From positions 292,345-337,819 of the forward strand of contig NZ_AJYZ02000019.1 in NCBI RefSeq assembly GCF_000272045.2: a stretch of DNA of 45,475 bases, in the 5' to 3' direction. Origin of the DNA: Vibrio crassostreae 9ZC13. Lineage in GTDB: Bacteria > Pseudomonadota > Gammaproteobacteria > Enterobacterales > Vibrionaceae. The position numbers and the translations under genes were made by a program. How positions within the stretch are numbered: the stretch's first letter is position 1; the number at the start of each line of letters is the position of its first letter. Below are positions 7,407-16,800 of the stretch, in pieces. Below the pieces are notes generated by a model. That model searched no databases. It was given only the letters and a program-made list of their open reading frames with translations, and was not told where the DNA came from.

Positions 7407-8147
7407 ATGAAATCTAGCCTAAGCATTCGATCTTACACCAAGCAATTTAATACTCATGCCCATGATGGCTACCATCAACTCGTGCTGCCTATTCAAGGGA
7501 GTATTAGTATTGAAATGGTGGGATATGTCGGCAAGGTGGCCGTGGGCGAATGCGTGGTGATTCCGGTAACCACAGCGCATGCGTTTAAGGCGGATGAAGC
7601 AGCGCGGTTTATTGTCGCAGATATGGCAGAGTTACCGCAGCACTTGTTAGAGCATGAGCTCTCGGTGTTTACTATCACGCCACCCTTAATGAGCTTCTTG
7701 CTGTTTGTTGAAAAGCAGTTGGAATACCAAGTGGACAGTGGCATTGAATCATCCATCTTGGATGTGTTTTCACTGTTATTAGAGCAACAAAAAGTCAGCA
7801 AGAGCATCGACCCTCGTATTCGAGCGGTCCAAAGGCTCATTGCGGATAATTACGCCCAGCCTCTCTCTATTTCTCAGCTTGCAGAAACGGCTTGCTTGAG
7901 CCCCACTCAATTTAAGAAGCGCTTTAAAGAGTGCATTGGAATCAGTGCGCTTAAGTACATCACTCGCTATCGTATGGAGAAAGCTCAAGCCTTGCTTAGC
8001 CATACCGATTTACCCGTTCAATTGGTCGCAGAAAATGTGGGTTATAGTGACTTGTCTGCATTCAGTCGACGCTTCTCTCAGCACTTTGGCATGTCTCCAA
8101 GGGCGTTTTTGGGCTCGATGAAAGAGAGTCTTCCAAAACAAGAATAG
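7407..8147 (+). CDS. AraC family transcriptional regulator
   Basis: 246 residues. N-terminal cupin-like sensing domain (HAHDGYHQLVLPIQGSISIEM, VIPVTTAHAF) and a C-terminal double helix-turn-helix at about residues 140-240 with the family signature around YSDLSAFSRRFSQHFGMSPRAF. The ATG at 7407 is preferred to the TTG at 7401. The gene is followed after 77 bases by a DMT-type exporter on the same strand, a common regulator-transporter arrangement, so it may control that exporter. The ligand cannot be told from sequence. Confidence 0.9.
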   Translation: MKSSLSIRSYTKQFNTHAHDGYHQLVLPIQGSISIEMVGYVGKVAVGECVVIPVTTAHAFKADEAARFIVADMAELPQHLLEHELSVFTITPPLMSFLLFVEKQLEYQVDSGIESSILDVFSLLLEQQKVSKSIDPRIRAVQRLIADNYAQPLSISQLAETACLSPTQFKKRFKECIGISALKYITRYRMEKAQALLSHTDLPVQLVAENVGYSDLSAFSRRFSQHFGMSPRAFLGSMKESLPKQE

Positions 8148-8224
8148 CGTCCTTTTGGCAAACTCAACTTAGTATATGTTCACTATTATCTATTTCAGAA
8201 ATGAAAATAGACTAGGTAATAGAA

Positions 8225-9142
8225 ATGAATCTTGCCATCAATCGCGTTAACGAATTCCAAACGGGCACTTTAGCCATCGTGTTTGCTTCTGTTTTATGGG
8301 GCACGACAGGCACCGCCGCAAGCTTTGCGCCTGATCTCAGCCCATTAGCGATTGGTGCTTTTTCAATGGGCGTCGGCGGCTTAATGCAAGCAGTCTTGGC
8401 GTATCGAAAGATCTTATCTTCACTTGATAAGCTTTTGCTCAACAAAAAGTTGTTAGCGGCGAGTGCGCTGGCTTTGGCGATCTATCCTCTGGCTTTTTAC
8501 TCTTCGATGAAGTTATCGGGTGTCGCAATGGGCACAGTGGTGTCGATAGCTACTGCTCCTTTCTTTTCTGCACTTTTAGAGTGTCTTATTAGCAAAAAGA
8601 ATAATATCAACAAACGTTGGTTAACGAGCTTTGCCATTGGCGTGGTTGGTATTGGGCTACTGGTATTTTCAGAATCATCATCAGCGAATGATTCTGGTGA
8701 CGATCTGAAGCTTTTGGGCATTGGATTAGGGGTGATTGCTGGGTTGTGTTACGCCATTTATTCATGGGCGACAAAAGCTCTGATAGACGAAGGCATTAAG
8801 TCGCAAGCAGCGATGGGCAGCATATTTGGGCTAGGAGCGATGTTGCTACTGCCAACGCTTTGGTTTACGGGGGATAACTTGTTCGCATCGAATACCAATA
8901 TATTGGTGGTGAGTTACTTGGTGTTACTTCCTCAATGTTTAGGCTATATCGCTTTCAGTTTTGGGCTACGCCATGTCACAGCGAGTAGCGCCAACTTGAT
9001 TACCTTACTTGAGCCAGTCGTTGCCGCCGTGTTGGCCGTGTGTATTGTGGGTGAGCTTATTCCATTGGTTGGATGGCTAGGTATGTTCTTGATAGTGATG
9101 TGTTTATTCATCCAATCTCAGCCAACTAAAAAGCCATTATAA
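8225..9142 (+). CDS. EamA/DMT family transporter
   Basis: 305 residues with about ten hydrophobic helices in two EamA repeats. Repeat one starts at about residue 13 (GTLAIVFASVLWGTTGTAASF); repeat two at about 158 (GIGLGVIAGLCYAIYSWATKA); the terminal helices include LLEPVVAAVLAVCIVGE, typical of the family. An inner-membrane exporter of metabolites or drugs; substrate unknown. It follows the AraC gene and precedes the TPP riboswitch but is not under it. Confidence 0.9.
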   Translation: MNLAINRVNEFQTGTLAIVFASVLWGTTGTAASFAPDLSPLAIGAFSMGVGGLMQAVLAYRKILSSLDKLLLNKKLLAASALALAIYPLAFYSSMKLSGVAMGTVVSIATAPFFSALLECLISKKNNINKRWLTSFAIGVVGIGLLVFSESSSANDSGDDLKLLGIGLGVIAGLCYAIYSWATKALIDEGIKSQAAMGSIFGLGAMLLLPTLWFTGDNLFASNTNILVVSYLVLLPQCLGYIAFSFGLRHVTASSANLITLLEPVVAAVLAVCIVGELIPLVGWLGMFLIVMCLFIQSQPTKKPL

Positions 9143-9245
9143 GTATTTGTTAAAACGGGATTAATTGAATTAAATTCATGCGTGATTCTTATAATTGAAT
9201 AAAATGAGTATCTCAGTTGCGAGAGTGCTGTTACTATCGTTATCA

Positions 9246-9340
9246 ATAGTCGGGGGGCATATACCTTAGTTGGTGTTTGCTGAGATCGTTATTCGAGACC
9301 CGTTGAACCTGATTCAGTTAACACTGGCGTAGGGAACTAT
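9246..9340 (+). promoter_or_regulatory. TPP riboswitch (THI element)
   Basis: The conserved core is plain: GGGG, then GCTGAGA in the P2/P3 arm, GACCCGTTGAACCTGAT, and CGTAGGGAA closing the aptamer. ATAGT (9246-9250) pairs with ACTAT (9336-9340) as P1. CCTACG (9351-9356) can pair with CGTAGG inside the aptamer, offering an alternative fold. A short hairpin CAATGA/TCATTG follows at 9365-9380 without a T run. It controls the thiD operon, which starts at 9451. Confidence 0.95.
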
Positions 9341-9450
9341 GATTACTTTGCCTACGTGGTTCAACAATGATCTCTCATTGCTTTCACCTCCACACTCTCT
9401 TTGCGGCCAAAGTTCGGTTCTCTTACGTCTTTTAGACAGTAGGAGCGACC

Positions 9451-10335
9451 ATGACACAGCATTCCAATTCTCAAGTATCACCTAACAGCACTCAAACACC
9501 AGAAAACCAATCTTCTTCGATCAATACTCCGATTGTTTTGACCATTGCGGGTTCTGACAGTGGTGGTGGCGCGGGCATTCAAGCTGATATTAAAGCCATG
9601 TCTGCAACGGGTAGCTTCGCTTGTTCGGTAATTACCGCGATTACATCTCAGAACACCCAAGGCGTGTCCGCTATATTTCCAATCCCACTAGAGCATGTCG
9701 CTAGTCAGTTAGATGCAGTGTTTACCGATTTGAATATCGTGGCGGTAAAAGTCGGCATGTTGGCGGATTCGCAAATCATCAAAGTCGTCGCGGACAAAAT
9801 CAAACAATACCAACCTAAACACCTAGTGATTGACCCTGTCATGGTGGCGACAAGTGGCGACCTTCTTTTAGAAAACTCGGCGATCACCACGCTAAAACAA
9901 GAACTGATTCCGCTCGCAGACATCATTACGCCTAACTTGCCGGAAGGCGCAGCACTAACGGGCAAAGCTGTGCCTGAAAGCGAAGCCGAAATGCAGGATA
10001 TGATTGAAGACCTGCGTGCACTAGGTGCTAAAGCCGTTCTTCTCAAAGGCGGTCATTTAGAGAAGGATGAGAACAGTAACGACTTACTGATTCTGCCAAC
10101 CACGTCTGCTTTGATTAGTGCGAAGCGTTTTCCTACCAAAAACACCCACGGTACGGGTTGTACGCTTTCATCTGCTATTGCTTCTTTCTTAGCGCAAGGC
10201 AACACGCTGTCAGAGGCTGTTGAGCTAGGCAAACAATACATTTCGCGCGCGATTGCTCATGCTGATGAGTTGCAAGTCGGCCAAGGTCATGGGCCCGTAA
10301 ATCACTTCTTCGCTGGGCACGGGAATGTCCGTTAA
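9451..10335 (+). CDS. thiD: Hydroxymethylpyrimidine / phosphomethylpyrimidine kinase
   Basis: 294 residues. Phosphorylates HMP and HMP-phosphate to HMP-PP for thiamin synthesis, in the cytosol. The ribokinase-fold motifs are present: AGSDSGGGAGIQADIKAM near residues 33-50, VIDPVMVATSGD, the anion hole NTHGTGCTLSSAIA near 231-244. An N-terminal extension of about 28 residues rich in Ser, Asn and Gln precedes the usual start; AGGAG before the ATG at 9451 supports the long form. First gene of the riboswitch-controlled operon; its end overlaps the ABC ATPase gene by 11 bases. Confidence 0.95.
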   Translation: MTQHSNSQVSPNSTQTPENQSSSINTPIVLTIAGSDSGGGAGIQADIKAMSATGSFACSVITAITSQNTQGVSAIFPIPLEHVASQLDAVFTDLNIVAVKVGMLADSQIIKVVADKIKQYQPKHLVIDPVMVATSGDLLLENSAITTLKQELIPLADIITPNLPEGAALTGKAVPESEAEMQDMIEDLRALGAKAVLLKGGHLEKDENSNDLLILPTTSALISAKRFPTKNTHGTGCTLSSAIASFLAQGNTLSEAVELGKQYISRAIAHADELQVGQGHGPVNHFFAGHGNVR

Positions 10336-11083
10336 TACGGTGGGTGTTCAGCTCAGCAATGCCTCTTTACGTTATAACGACAGTGAGCACGCAACCTTAT
10401 CGGGATTGTCGCTTAGCTTAAACGCAGGTAAGTGGACGGTATTGCTAGGTCGAAGTGGCTGCGGGAAAACCACGGTATTGCGTTATCTGGCAGGCTTGTT
10501 GGACGACAAGGTGGAGTGGCAGGGAACATTGACAACCTCTGATGAATTGCCTTTAACGGATCGCATCGCTTACATGGCGCAGCAGGATTTGTTACTGCCG
10601 TGGCTGTCGGTTATCGACAATGTATGTCTGAGTCATTGTTTTCAAAATTCAGCTTCTGACAAAGCACTGCAAACCAATCAAGCACTCGAGTTGCTCGCTG
10701 CGGTTGGTTTGGCTGATTATGCGAATGCGATGCCGGATCAGTTGTCTGGTGGTATGCGTCAACGTGTCGCTTTGGCTCGAACTTTAATGCAAGACAAGCC
10801 AGTGGTGCTGATGGATGAGCCGTTCTCTGCGCTGGATGCGGTAACGAGACACAAACTACAGAGCTTAGCGTGTGAGCTGTTGAGAGATAAAACCGTTGTG
10901 TTGATCACCCATGATCCACAAGAAGCGGTGCGTTTGGCGGATAACTTGTATGTGTTGCAAGGCATACCTGCGAATGCTCAGTCTTTATCTGTGCCTCTCA
11001 CATCAACACCACGAGTGTTAGACGGTGAATGCGCTGAGTTACAACAAGCGATCTTAGATCAGCTGGAGCGTGATTATGAATGA
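10325..11083 (+). CDS. thiZ: ABC transporter ATPase, pyrimidine precursor (ThiXYZ-type) uptake
   Basis: 252 residues. Walker A GRSGCGKTT at 42-50, signature LSGGMRQR at about 140-147, Walker B VVLMDEP near 160, and the switch histidine in VVLITHDP. It belongs to the SsuB/TauB/NitT-like branch of ABC ATPases. The start codon lies within the end of thiD and its stop overlaps the permease gene, so translation is coupled. The THI element upstream and the NMT1-type binding protein downstream point to uptake of HMP or a formyl-aminopyrimidine rather than of sulfonates. Confidence 0.85.
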   Translation: MSVNTVGVQLSNASLRYNDSEHATLSGLSLSLNAGKWTVLLGRSGCGKTTVLRYLAGLLDDKVEWQGTLTTSDELPLTDRIAYMAQQDLLLPWLSVIDNVCLSHCFQNSASDKALQTNQALELLAAVGLADYANAMPDQLSGGMRQRVALARTLMQDKPVVLMDEPFSALDAVTRHKLQSLACELLRDKTVVLITHDPQEAVRLADNLYVLQGIPANAQSLSVPLTSTPRVLDGECAELQQAILDQLERDYE

Positions 11084-11891
11084 TCTAACGCGAAGCGAAG
11101 CTGTCACTCAGTCAACGAACGTGCAGTCTAGCACTGAACGTTCAAGTCAGATGAATCCCGTTATGCGTTTGCTTATCAGCAGTGTTGTGATTCTTGGCCT
11201 ATGGCAACTTGTGGTCGTTGTTTTCGAAATGCCGAGCTTCATTCTTCCGGCTCCCGCAGAAGTCTTTCTCAAGCTTATTGAACGCTACGATGTGTTACTC
11301 AAACACACTTGGGTGACCGCACAAGAGATCTTACTTGGGCTATTGCTAGGTTTGTCTATGGGGCTGTTTTTCGCCTTGCAGATGTTGATGTTTGATCCGT
11401 TGAAACGTTGGCTGTTGCCTATCTTGATTGCTAGCCAAGCGATTCCTGTATTTGCGATCGCGCCAGTACTGATGCTGTGGCTTGGTTATGGCATCGCCTC
11501 AAAAGTGGTGATGGCGGCGATCATTATCTTCTTCCCAGTAACCACTTGTTGTTACGACGGTCTGCGCAATACACCGACAGGCTATCTTGACCTTGCCAAG
11601 ACGATGGGCGCATCGAAATGGCAACTGCTACGCCACATTCAACTTCCTGCTGCACTGCCAACATTGGCGTCGGGTATTCGTGTGGCTGTGGTTATCGCCC
11701 CAATTGGCGCAGTTGTTGGCGAGTGGGTAGGTTCGAGTGAAGGGCTGGGTTATCTAATGCTGCAAGCCAATGCACGAATGATCATTGATGAGATGTTTGC
11801 TGCCTTGTTTATCTTGGCGGTGCTCTCTATCTCGCTCTACTTCATCACAGACAAATTACTCAAAAAAGCTATCCCTTGGGAGAACCAGTAA
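11076..11891 (+). CDS. thiX: ABC transporter permease, pyrimidine precursor uptake
   Basis: 271 residues, with about six membrane helices and the BPD_transp_1 coupling loop (PTGYLDLAKTMGASKWQLLRHIQLPAALPTL) typical of the SsuC/NitB/ThiX group. The first 25 residues are hydrophilic. ATG 11076 is chosen over GTG 11070 because GGAG is 7 bases before the ATG. It overlaps the stop of the ATPase gene by 8 bases. Inner-membrane partner of the ATPase and of the binding protein encoded downstream. Confidence 0.87.
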   Translation: MNDLTRSEAVTQSTNVQSSTERSSQMNPVMRLLISSVVILGLWQLVVVVFEMPSFILPAPAEVFLKLIERYDVLLKHTWVTAQEILLGLLLGLSMGLFFALQMLMFDPLKRWLLPILIASQAIPVFAIAPVLMLWLGYGIASKVVMAAIIIFFPVTTCCYDGLRNTPTGYLDLAKTMGASKWQLLRHIQLPAALPTLASGIRVAVVIAPIGAVVGEWVGSSEGLGYLMLQANARMIIDEMFAALFILAVLSISLYFITDKLLKKAIPWENQ

Positions 11892-12011
11892 TGGCTTGCT
11901 CAATAACACTTTGTTTAATAAGGCTTCGCTCAACGCTATTTATCTCAACAATAGCTCGTTAAAAATGAGCTCTATAAACACAATAATAATATTCAAAAGG
12001 AAAGGTTAACT

Positions 12012-12968
12012 ATGAAAAATACCAAATTGGTAGGTGCAGTGGCACTGCTTGCTTCGTTAGTTTCAGGTCATGCTCTAGCGGACTCTGAACAAAAGAAACT
12101 GACATTGATGTTGGATTGGTTTGTAAACCCGAACCACGGCCCGATTGTGATTGCTCAAGAGCGTGGTTACTTTGCTGACCAAGGCTTAGAGGTTGAAATC
12201 CAAGAACCAGCAGACCCAAGCACGCCAGCAAAATTGGTCGCGGCAGGTAAGGTCGATTTAGCGGTAACTTACCAACCAAGTTTAACCATGGATGTGGCAG
12301 CGGGTCTTCCTTTAGTTCGTGCATCAACCCTTATCGCGACGCCACTGAACACACTAATGGTACTGGATAACGGCAAGAACGATTCATTAGCGGATCTGAA
12401 AGGCAAAAAGATCGGTATCGCGATTGCGGGTAACGAAGAAGCGACTATCGGTACCATGCTAGCTCAAGAAAATGTTGCATTTACAGACGTGCAAACCATC
12501 AATGTCGGTTGGGCACTTTCATCTTCATTGGCATCAGGCAAGGTAGATGCAATCTGGGGTGGCCTACGTAACTTCGAAACTAACCAGCTAGCCCTTGAAG
12601 GCTTTAAAGCAAAAGCATTCTTCCCAGAAGAGCACGGTGTGCCAGCTTACGATGAGCTTATCTTTGTTGCGAACGCAAAGCAGCACGATGATGAAGCGAT
12701 CAAAGCGTTCAACAAAGCATTAGAGCAAGCAACAACTTACATCGTGAACCACCCACAAGAATCATGGAGCGAGTTTGTTGCGTATTCACCAGATACGTTA
12801 AACAACGAACTTAACCAGCGCGCATGGAACGACACACTGACTCGTTTTGCACTTCGCCCTTCAGCAGTTGACCTAAAACGTTACGATGACTATGCGCAGT
12901 TCATGTTCGACAAAGGCATCATCAAATCACTACCAAAAGCCGCTTACTACGTGCCGACTTTTGACTAA
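12012..12968 (+). CDS. thiY: Pyrimidine precursor-binding periplasmic protein (NMT1/ThiY family)
   Basis: 318 residues with a signal peptide (cut after LADS, near residue 24). The mature part starts KLTLMLDWFVNPNHGPIVIAQERGYF and has EPADPSTPAKLVAAGKVDLAVTYQP, the hallmark of the THI5/NMT1-like binding proteins that carry HMP or formyl-aminopyrimidine. GGAAAGG precedes the ATG. The 120-base gap after the permease is AT-rich with no recognised element. It delivers substrate to the two upstream ABC components. Confidence 0.9.
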   Translation: MKNTKLVGAVALLASLVSGHALADSEQKKLTLMLDWFVNPNHGPIVIAQERGYFADQGLEVEIQEPADPSTPAKLVAAGKVDLAVTYQPSLTMDVAAGLPLVRASTLIATPLNTLMVLDNGKNDSLADLKGKKIGIAIAGNEEATIGTMLAQENVAFTDVQTINVGWALSSSLASGKVDAIWGGLRNFETNQLALEGFKAKAFFPEEHGVPAYDELIFVANAKQHDDEAIKAFNKALEQATTYIVNHPQESWSEFVAYSPDTLNNELNQRAWNDTLTRFALRPSAVDLKRYDDYAQFMFDKGIIKSLPKAAYYVPTFD

Positions 12969-12976
12969 GGAATCTC

Positions 12977-13657
12977 ATGAAATACCAAGACTTAATCCAA
13001 GCCTGTCAACAAGATTGGCAAGACTACACAGAGCACACTTTTGTTAAAACGCTGGCAAACGGCACTCTTGCTCAGCCGTGTTTTCTGCATTATTTGAAAC
13101 AAGATTTTCTGTTCTTGAAGCAATATGCTCGCGCTTATGCGTTGGCGATTTACAAGGCAAAAACACTGGCTGATATGCGTCGTGCACTGCCAAGTGTTCA
13201 TGCGTTGCTAGATTCTGAAATCTCTCACCATGTGACTTACTGTGGTCAGTGGGGTTTAACCGAATCGGATTTAGAAAACGAACCTGAAGATTTCGGCACT
13301 GTTGCCTACACGCGCTACGTTCTAGATGCGGGTATGACGGGTGATCTTGTCGACTTATATGCGGCACTGGCTCCGTGTTCAATCGGTTATGCCGTGATTG
13401 GTAAAGCGCTGTTAGAAAGCAGTGATACTGTTTTGGAAGGCAACCCATACGCAAGCTGGCTGCAACTGTATGGCAGTGAAGAGTTCCAGTCTGGCGTAGC
13501 AACGGGCGCGGAATACTTCAATCAGTTGCTTGCTGAAATTGATATCAACAGCGAACGCGGTCAGAACATCGTTCATATCTTCAAAACCGCAACGCGTATG
13601 GAAGTGGCTTTTTGGCAGCAAGGGCTGAACGCTCTTGATGATTCAACAGCGGCTTAA
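12977..13657 (+). CDS. tenA: Aminopyrimidine aminohydrolase / thiaminase II
   Basis: 226 residues. Hydrolyses aminomethylpyrimidine breakdown products of thiamin to HMP; cytosolic, all-helical. The active-site cysteine is C134 in APCSIGY and the catalytic glutamate is E209 in RMEVAFW, matching C135 and E205 of the B. subtilis enzyme as remembered. [14 protein letters not shown] and [12 protein letters not shown] are also family segments. It lies 8 bases after thiY with AAGGA before the ATG, and supplies HMP to ThiD in the same operon. Confidence 0.94.
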   Translation: MKYQDLIQACQQDWQDYTEHTFVKTLANGTLAQPCFLHYLKQDFLFLKQYARAYALAIYKAKTLADMRRALPSVHALLDSEISHHVTYCGQWGLTESDLENEPEDFGTVAYTRYVLDAGMTGDLVDLYAALAPCSIGYAVIGKALLESSDTVLEGNPYASWLQLYGSEEFQSGVATGAEYFNQLLAEIDINSERGQNIVHIFKTATRMEVAFWQQGLNALDDSTAA

Positions 13658-13686
13658 AAGCGACTTTCACGAATAAGGATTTACCC

Positions 13687-14472
13687 ATGCTTACTGAACA
13701 AATTATTCAATCGCTACGCGCAGTACGAGAGCAAAAACCACTGGTTGTGAACATCACTAACTATGTAGTGATGAACAACACGGCCAACGCGTTATTGGCG
13801 ATTGGCGCTTCGCCTATTATGGCGCACTCGCAACAAGAACTGGCAGAGATGATGTCTTTCTCTGGTGCTTTGGTGATTAACATCGGCACGCTCGACAGTG
13901 TTTGGACGCCAAGAATGTGTTTTGCTGTTGAGCAAGCGAACGCGAACAACAAGGTTGTGGTTCTTGACCCTGTGGGTTGTGGGGCAAGTACGTTGCGTAC
14001 CGAGACTTCTCGTGAAATTGCACGCTTAGCCGATAAGTTGATCATTCGTGGTAACGCGTCTGAGATTATCGCGTTAGCGGGCGAACAAGCGCAGAGCAAA
14101 GGCGTTGATGCGCTTGATAGCAGTGATGCTGCGTTAGGTGCTGCACAGTGCTTAGTGGCTGAATACGGTGCAAATGTGGTGATATCTGGTGAGACAGATT
14201 ACGTTGTCACCAAAGACAGCGTGGTGACGTTAAACAATGGACACCAAATGATGCCGTATGTGACGGGTATGGGGTGTACTTTAACTGCATTGACGGGTGC
14301 TTTCGCGGCTGTTGGTGATGATAGTGGTTTAGCTGCAGCAGCGGTATTAGGCGTGGTTGGTGAAATCGCGGCTGAAAACTCTCGCGGCCCAGGTAGCTTG
14401 CAAATTAACTTGCTTGATGAGTTGTATCAGTTAGACGAAGAGACTCTGATTCAACGCTTGAAGATTCAGTAG
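13687..14472 (+). CDS. thiM: Hydroxyethylthiazole kinase
   Basis: 261 residues. Phosphorylates 4-methyl-5-(2-hydroxyethyl)thiazole for thiamin salvage. Family segments: [31 protein letters not shown] at the N-terminus, [24 protein letters not shown] and the ATP-site [19 protein letters not shown] precedes the ATG. It is the last gene of the riboswitch operon, followed by two hairpins. Confidence 0.95.
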   Translation: MLTEQIIQSLRAVREQKPLVVNITNYVVMNNTANALLAIGASPIMAHSQQELAEMMSFSGALVINIGTLDSVWTPRMCFAVEQANANNKVVVLDPVGCGASTLRTETSREIARLADKLIIRGNASEIIALAGEQAQSKGVDALDSSDAALGAAQCLVAEYGANVVISGETDYVVTKDSVVTLNNGHQMMPYVTGMGCTLTALTGAFAAVGDDSGLAAAAVLGVVGEIAAENSRGPGSLQINLLDELYQLDEETLIQRLKIQ

Positions 14473-14475
14473 GGC

Positions 14476-14511
14476 TAATCTAACTCTAAGCCACAAGTTA
14501 GAGTTAGATTA
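14476..14511. repeat. Perfect 14-bp inverted repeat after thiM
   Basis: TAATCTAACTCTAA (14476-14489) is exactly reverse-complemented at 14498-14511 around an 8-base loop. It starts four bases after the thiM stop. It has no T run and is followed at once by a separate terminator, so it may protect the 3' end of the mRNA. Confidence 0.7.
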
Positions 14512-14514
14512 ACT

Positions 14515-14554
14515 TAAAAAAGCACCCGACACTTATGTGTAGGGGGCTTTTTAT
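14515..14554. terminator. Bidirectional terminator between thiM and the chemoreceptor gene
   Basis: An A run, AGCACCCGACAC, the loop TTAT, GTGTAGGGGGCT and a T run form a terminator with two mismatches. It has A/T tracts on both sides and serves the two convergent genes. Confidence 0.8.
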
Positions 14555-14595
14555 TACTGGTTTGGAACTGTGTCAGCTGTGTATAGACTGGCTGG

Positions 14596-16539
14596 CTAGG
14601 TTCTAAATCGGTTAACTTGGCTCTCTAGGTGATGAGCAACCTCGGTTAAGTCGCTCGCTGCACCTGAAATGCTGCTTACCGACTCTTGGTTGCTTTGAGC
14701 AATAGTGTTTGCACCTTGCGCGTTTTCACCCAGTGATTTGGTAAGACGATCCTGCTCATCAACCGACACCGCGATTTGGCTGTTGGCTTGGTTCAGATCT
14801 TGGATGTGTTGATTAATCACATGTAAGTTCTGAGAAGCTTGCTGCGCCTGCGTTGAAGCGTCTGAAACCGTGCTGTGGCTCTCTTTGATAGACTCTAACG
14901 CATCTTTAGCGCCACGTTGTAGTGAGGTGATGAGCTCATCAATCTGGCTAGCAGAGTCTTGGGTACGTTTAGCGAGCGTTCTTACTTCATCGGCTACTAC
15001 TGCAAATCCGCGACCTTGTTCACCTGCGCGCGCAGCTTCAATAGCCGCATTCAATGCCAACAGGTTGGTCTGCTCAGAAACGCCTTTGATTACTTCAAGA
15101 ATGGCACCAATGTTCATCGACTCTTTATGTAGGTCGGTCACTTTTTGGCTGCTTACCTGCATGCTTTCATCGGCGCTACCAATTTCATGCAGTGTCTTAT
15201 CTACTTCTTTCAGTCCCATCGCCACATTCTCGGTGGCTTGGTTGGCAACTTGAGACGCGTGGTTAGCACTTGCCGCAATTTCTGATGTGCTGGAAGCTAA
15301 TTGATCAACGGCAGAAGAGATATTGATCATTTCACTGTTCAATTGTGTTGCGTTGGTCGAGCTGTTATTTGTCACTTGATTGAGTGACTCCGACATCTCA
15401 CCAATACGCACGCTAGAACGGTTCACTTGGCCAACAATATCGCGCAGAGATTCAATGGTGATCTCCATATTAGTCAGCAGTTCGCCAATCTCATTTTTGC
15501 TCTCAATGTTCACTTCCACATTCAGGTTGCCCTGAGAAAGCTCGTTGGTGATCTGTTTAACTTGTGCGATGCCTTTAGTAATAGAGCGAGTCACCAACAC
15601 GGCGCTCGTCATGCCAATAACTAAAGCCACACCCGTCAGCAATATGATGATTTGAATCGAGCGCTTTTCGCTGGCTTGCAGTTCTGGTGTTAATGCTTGT
15701 TTCTGTTGTTCTAGAATGCTCTGAGCATCAGCTACCGAAATCGCTAAGCTGTCACCAATAGAGGCGAGGGTAACGGTTCTTTGCGTGTTCTCAATCATCT
15801 GTTGATGAACTTGCTCAAAGCCTTTCGCGTACGCTTCCCGTTGGTTAGAGAAATCTTCAATCAATTCACTTTGATAAGGAGATGATTTAAGAGATTCAAT
15901 ATCGCCTTCTATACCTGGCAGAGCATATTCAAAAATGTCTTTACCAGCTTCATAGGTTTTGAGGTCGTTGTTGTTTGAGTAACTCAGCACTGTGATCTTG
16001 GCTGCGAGGAAGTTCTCCATCAACATGCCTGCGTATAAGCTCGCGTTTGGATCATTGTTATTGTAAGACTCATACAATAAGCTCTGAGCCGCTTTCAGTG
16101 CGTTGGTTTCTCGTGTGACCATCTCCACGTTCACTAACTGGTCAATGAGCAGTTGGCTCTGTTTCATTGATCCATAAGCCGCATCAAAAGCTGCAACGCT
16201 GTCTTGCACTAATTGCAGGCTCGACAAGCTATCAGTATTGGTGGTGGTTTGGATTAAGTTGTTCAGCAGTTCATCAATCGCAAGTTTGCTCGATTGATAA
16301 TTCGCTTCGTATTGATCATCCAATGACTCTAAGTAACGTTCAGAAGCTAAACGCATCTGAAGAAAGTGCACTTGAATGTTGCCTGACAATGTCGCCTTGT
16401 GGCTGAGGTCACTGTACTGGCTAAAGCCGTTCGACAAGGTTTGAATACCTTTGTAACTCACAAGGCCTGAAATGACGAAAAAGAGCAAGCAGATGGCATA
16501 ACCCAGCTTGATCTTGAGCGCTATAGAAAGGTGGCGCAT
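14596..16539 (-). CDS. Methyl-accepting chemotaxis protein
   Basis: 647 residues. First membrane helix at about 11-30, a long helical periplasmic sensor (about 31-290, rich in Gln, Ser and Asn; the size fits a helical bimodular or four-helix type domain), second helix near 294-316, HAMP to about 370, then the methyl-accepting coiled coil with the signalling tip [32 protein letters not shown] (written in two halves here: [20 protein letters not shown] and [12 protein letters not shown]) near 485-515. There is no C-terminal CheR-tether pentapeptide. The ligand is not predictable. It sits, reversed, between thiM and thiE, which are otherwise functionally linked. Confidence 0.94.
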   Translation of the reverse strand: MRHLSIALKIKLGYAICLLFFVISGLVSYKGIQTLSNGFSQYSDLSHKATLSGNIQVHFLQMRLASERYLESLDDQYEANYQSSKLAIDELLNNLIQTTTNTDSLSSLQLVQDSVAAFDAAYGSMKQSQLLIDQLVNVEMVTRETNALKAAQSLLYESYNNNDPNASLYAGMLMENFLAAKITVLSYSNNNDLKTYEAGKDIFEYALPGIEGDIESLKSSPYQSELIEDFSNQREAYAKGFEQVHQQMIENTQRTVTLASIGDSLAISVADAQSILEQQKQALTPELQASEKRSIQIIILLTGVALVIGMTSAVLVTRSITKGIAQVKQITNELSQGNLNVEVNIESKNEIGELLTNMEITIESLRDIVGQVNRSSVRIGEMSESLNQVTNNSSTNATQLNSEMINISSAVDQLASSTSEIAASANHASQVANQATENVAMGLKEVDKTLHEIGSADESMQVSSQKVTDLHKESMNIGAILEVIKGVSEQTNLLALNAAIEAARAGEQGRGFAVVADEVRTLAKRTQDSASQIDELITSLQRGAKDALESIKESHSTVSDASTQAQQASQNLHVINQHIQDLNQANSQIAVSVDEQDRLTKSLGENAQGANTIAQSNQESVSSISGAASDLTEVAHHLESQVNRFRT

Positions 16540-16800
16540 AACTATCCCTATATTTACCTGATTCCTTCATAGGGGAGTATTTCATAAAACAGCATTCTGG
16601 GCATGCTAAAGCGAATAGTTTGTGTAATAAGTAACGCTTTTGTTAGAAAAATCGGGCTTTTCGACATGCTTTCAACGAGTTGCGTATTTGAATTCAACCG
16701 CCTAACTTAAGGAATTAAGTGCTAACTTCCATGCATAGGATGTGATTTGTCGGTAAAATGGCAGAAAACCAATTTTAGAAATCGACTTCAAAGGTACGCG

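Noticed and set aside
13044..13502. 152-codon ORF antisense to tenA
   Set aside because: Shadow of a gene whose catalytic residues are all present; composition rich in His, Arg and Cys as usual for shadows.
16540..16800. Possible second TPP riboswitch before thiE
   Set aside because: None of the conserved THI segments (CTGAGA, ACCTGA, CGTAGGGAA) is present.
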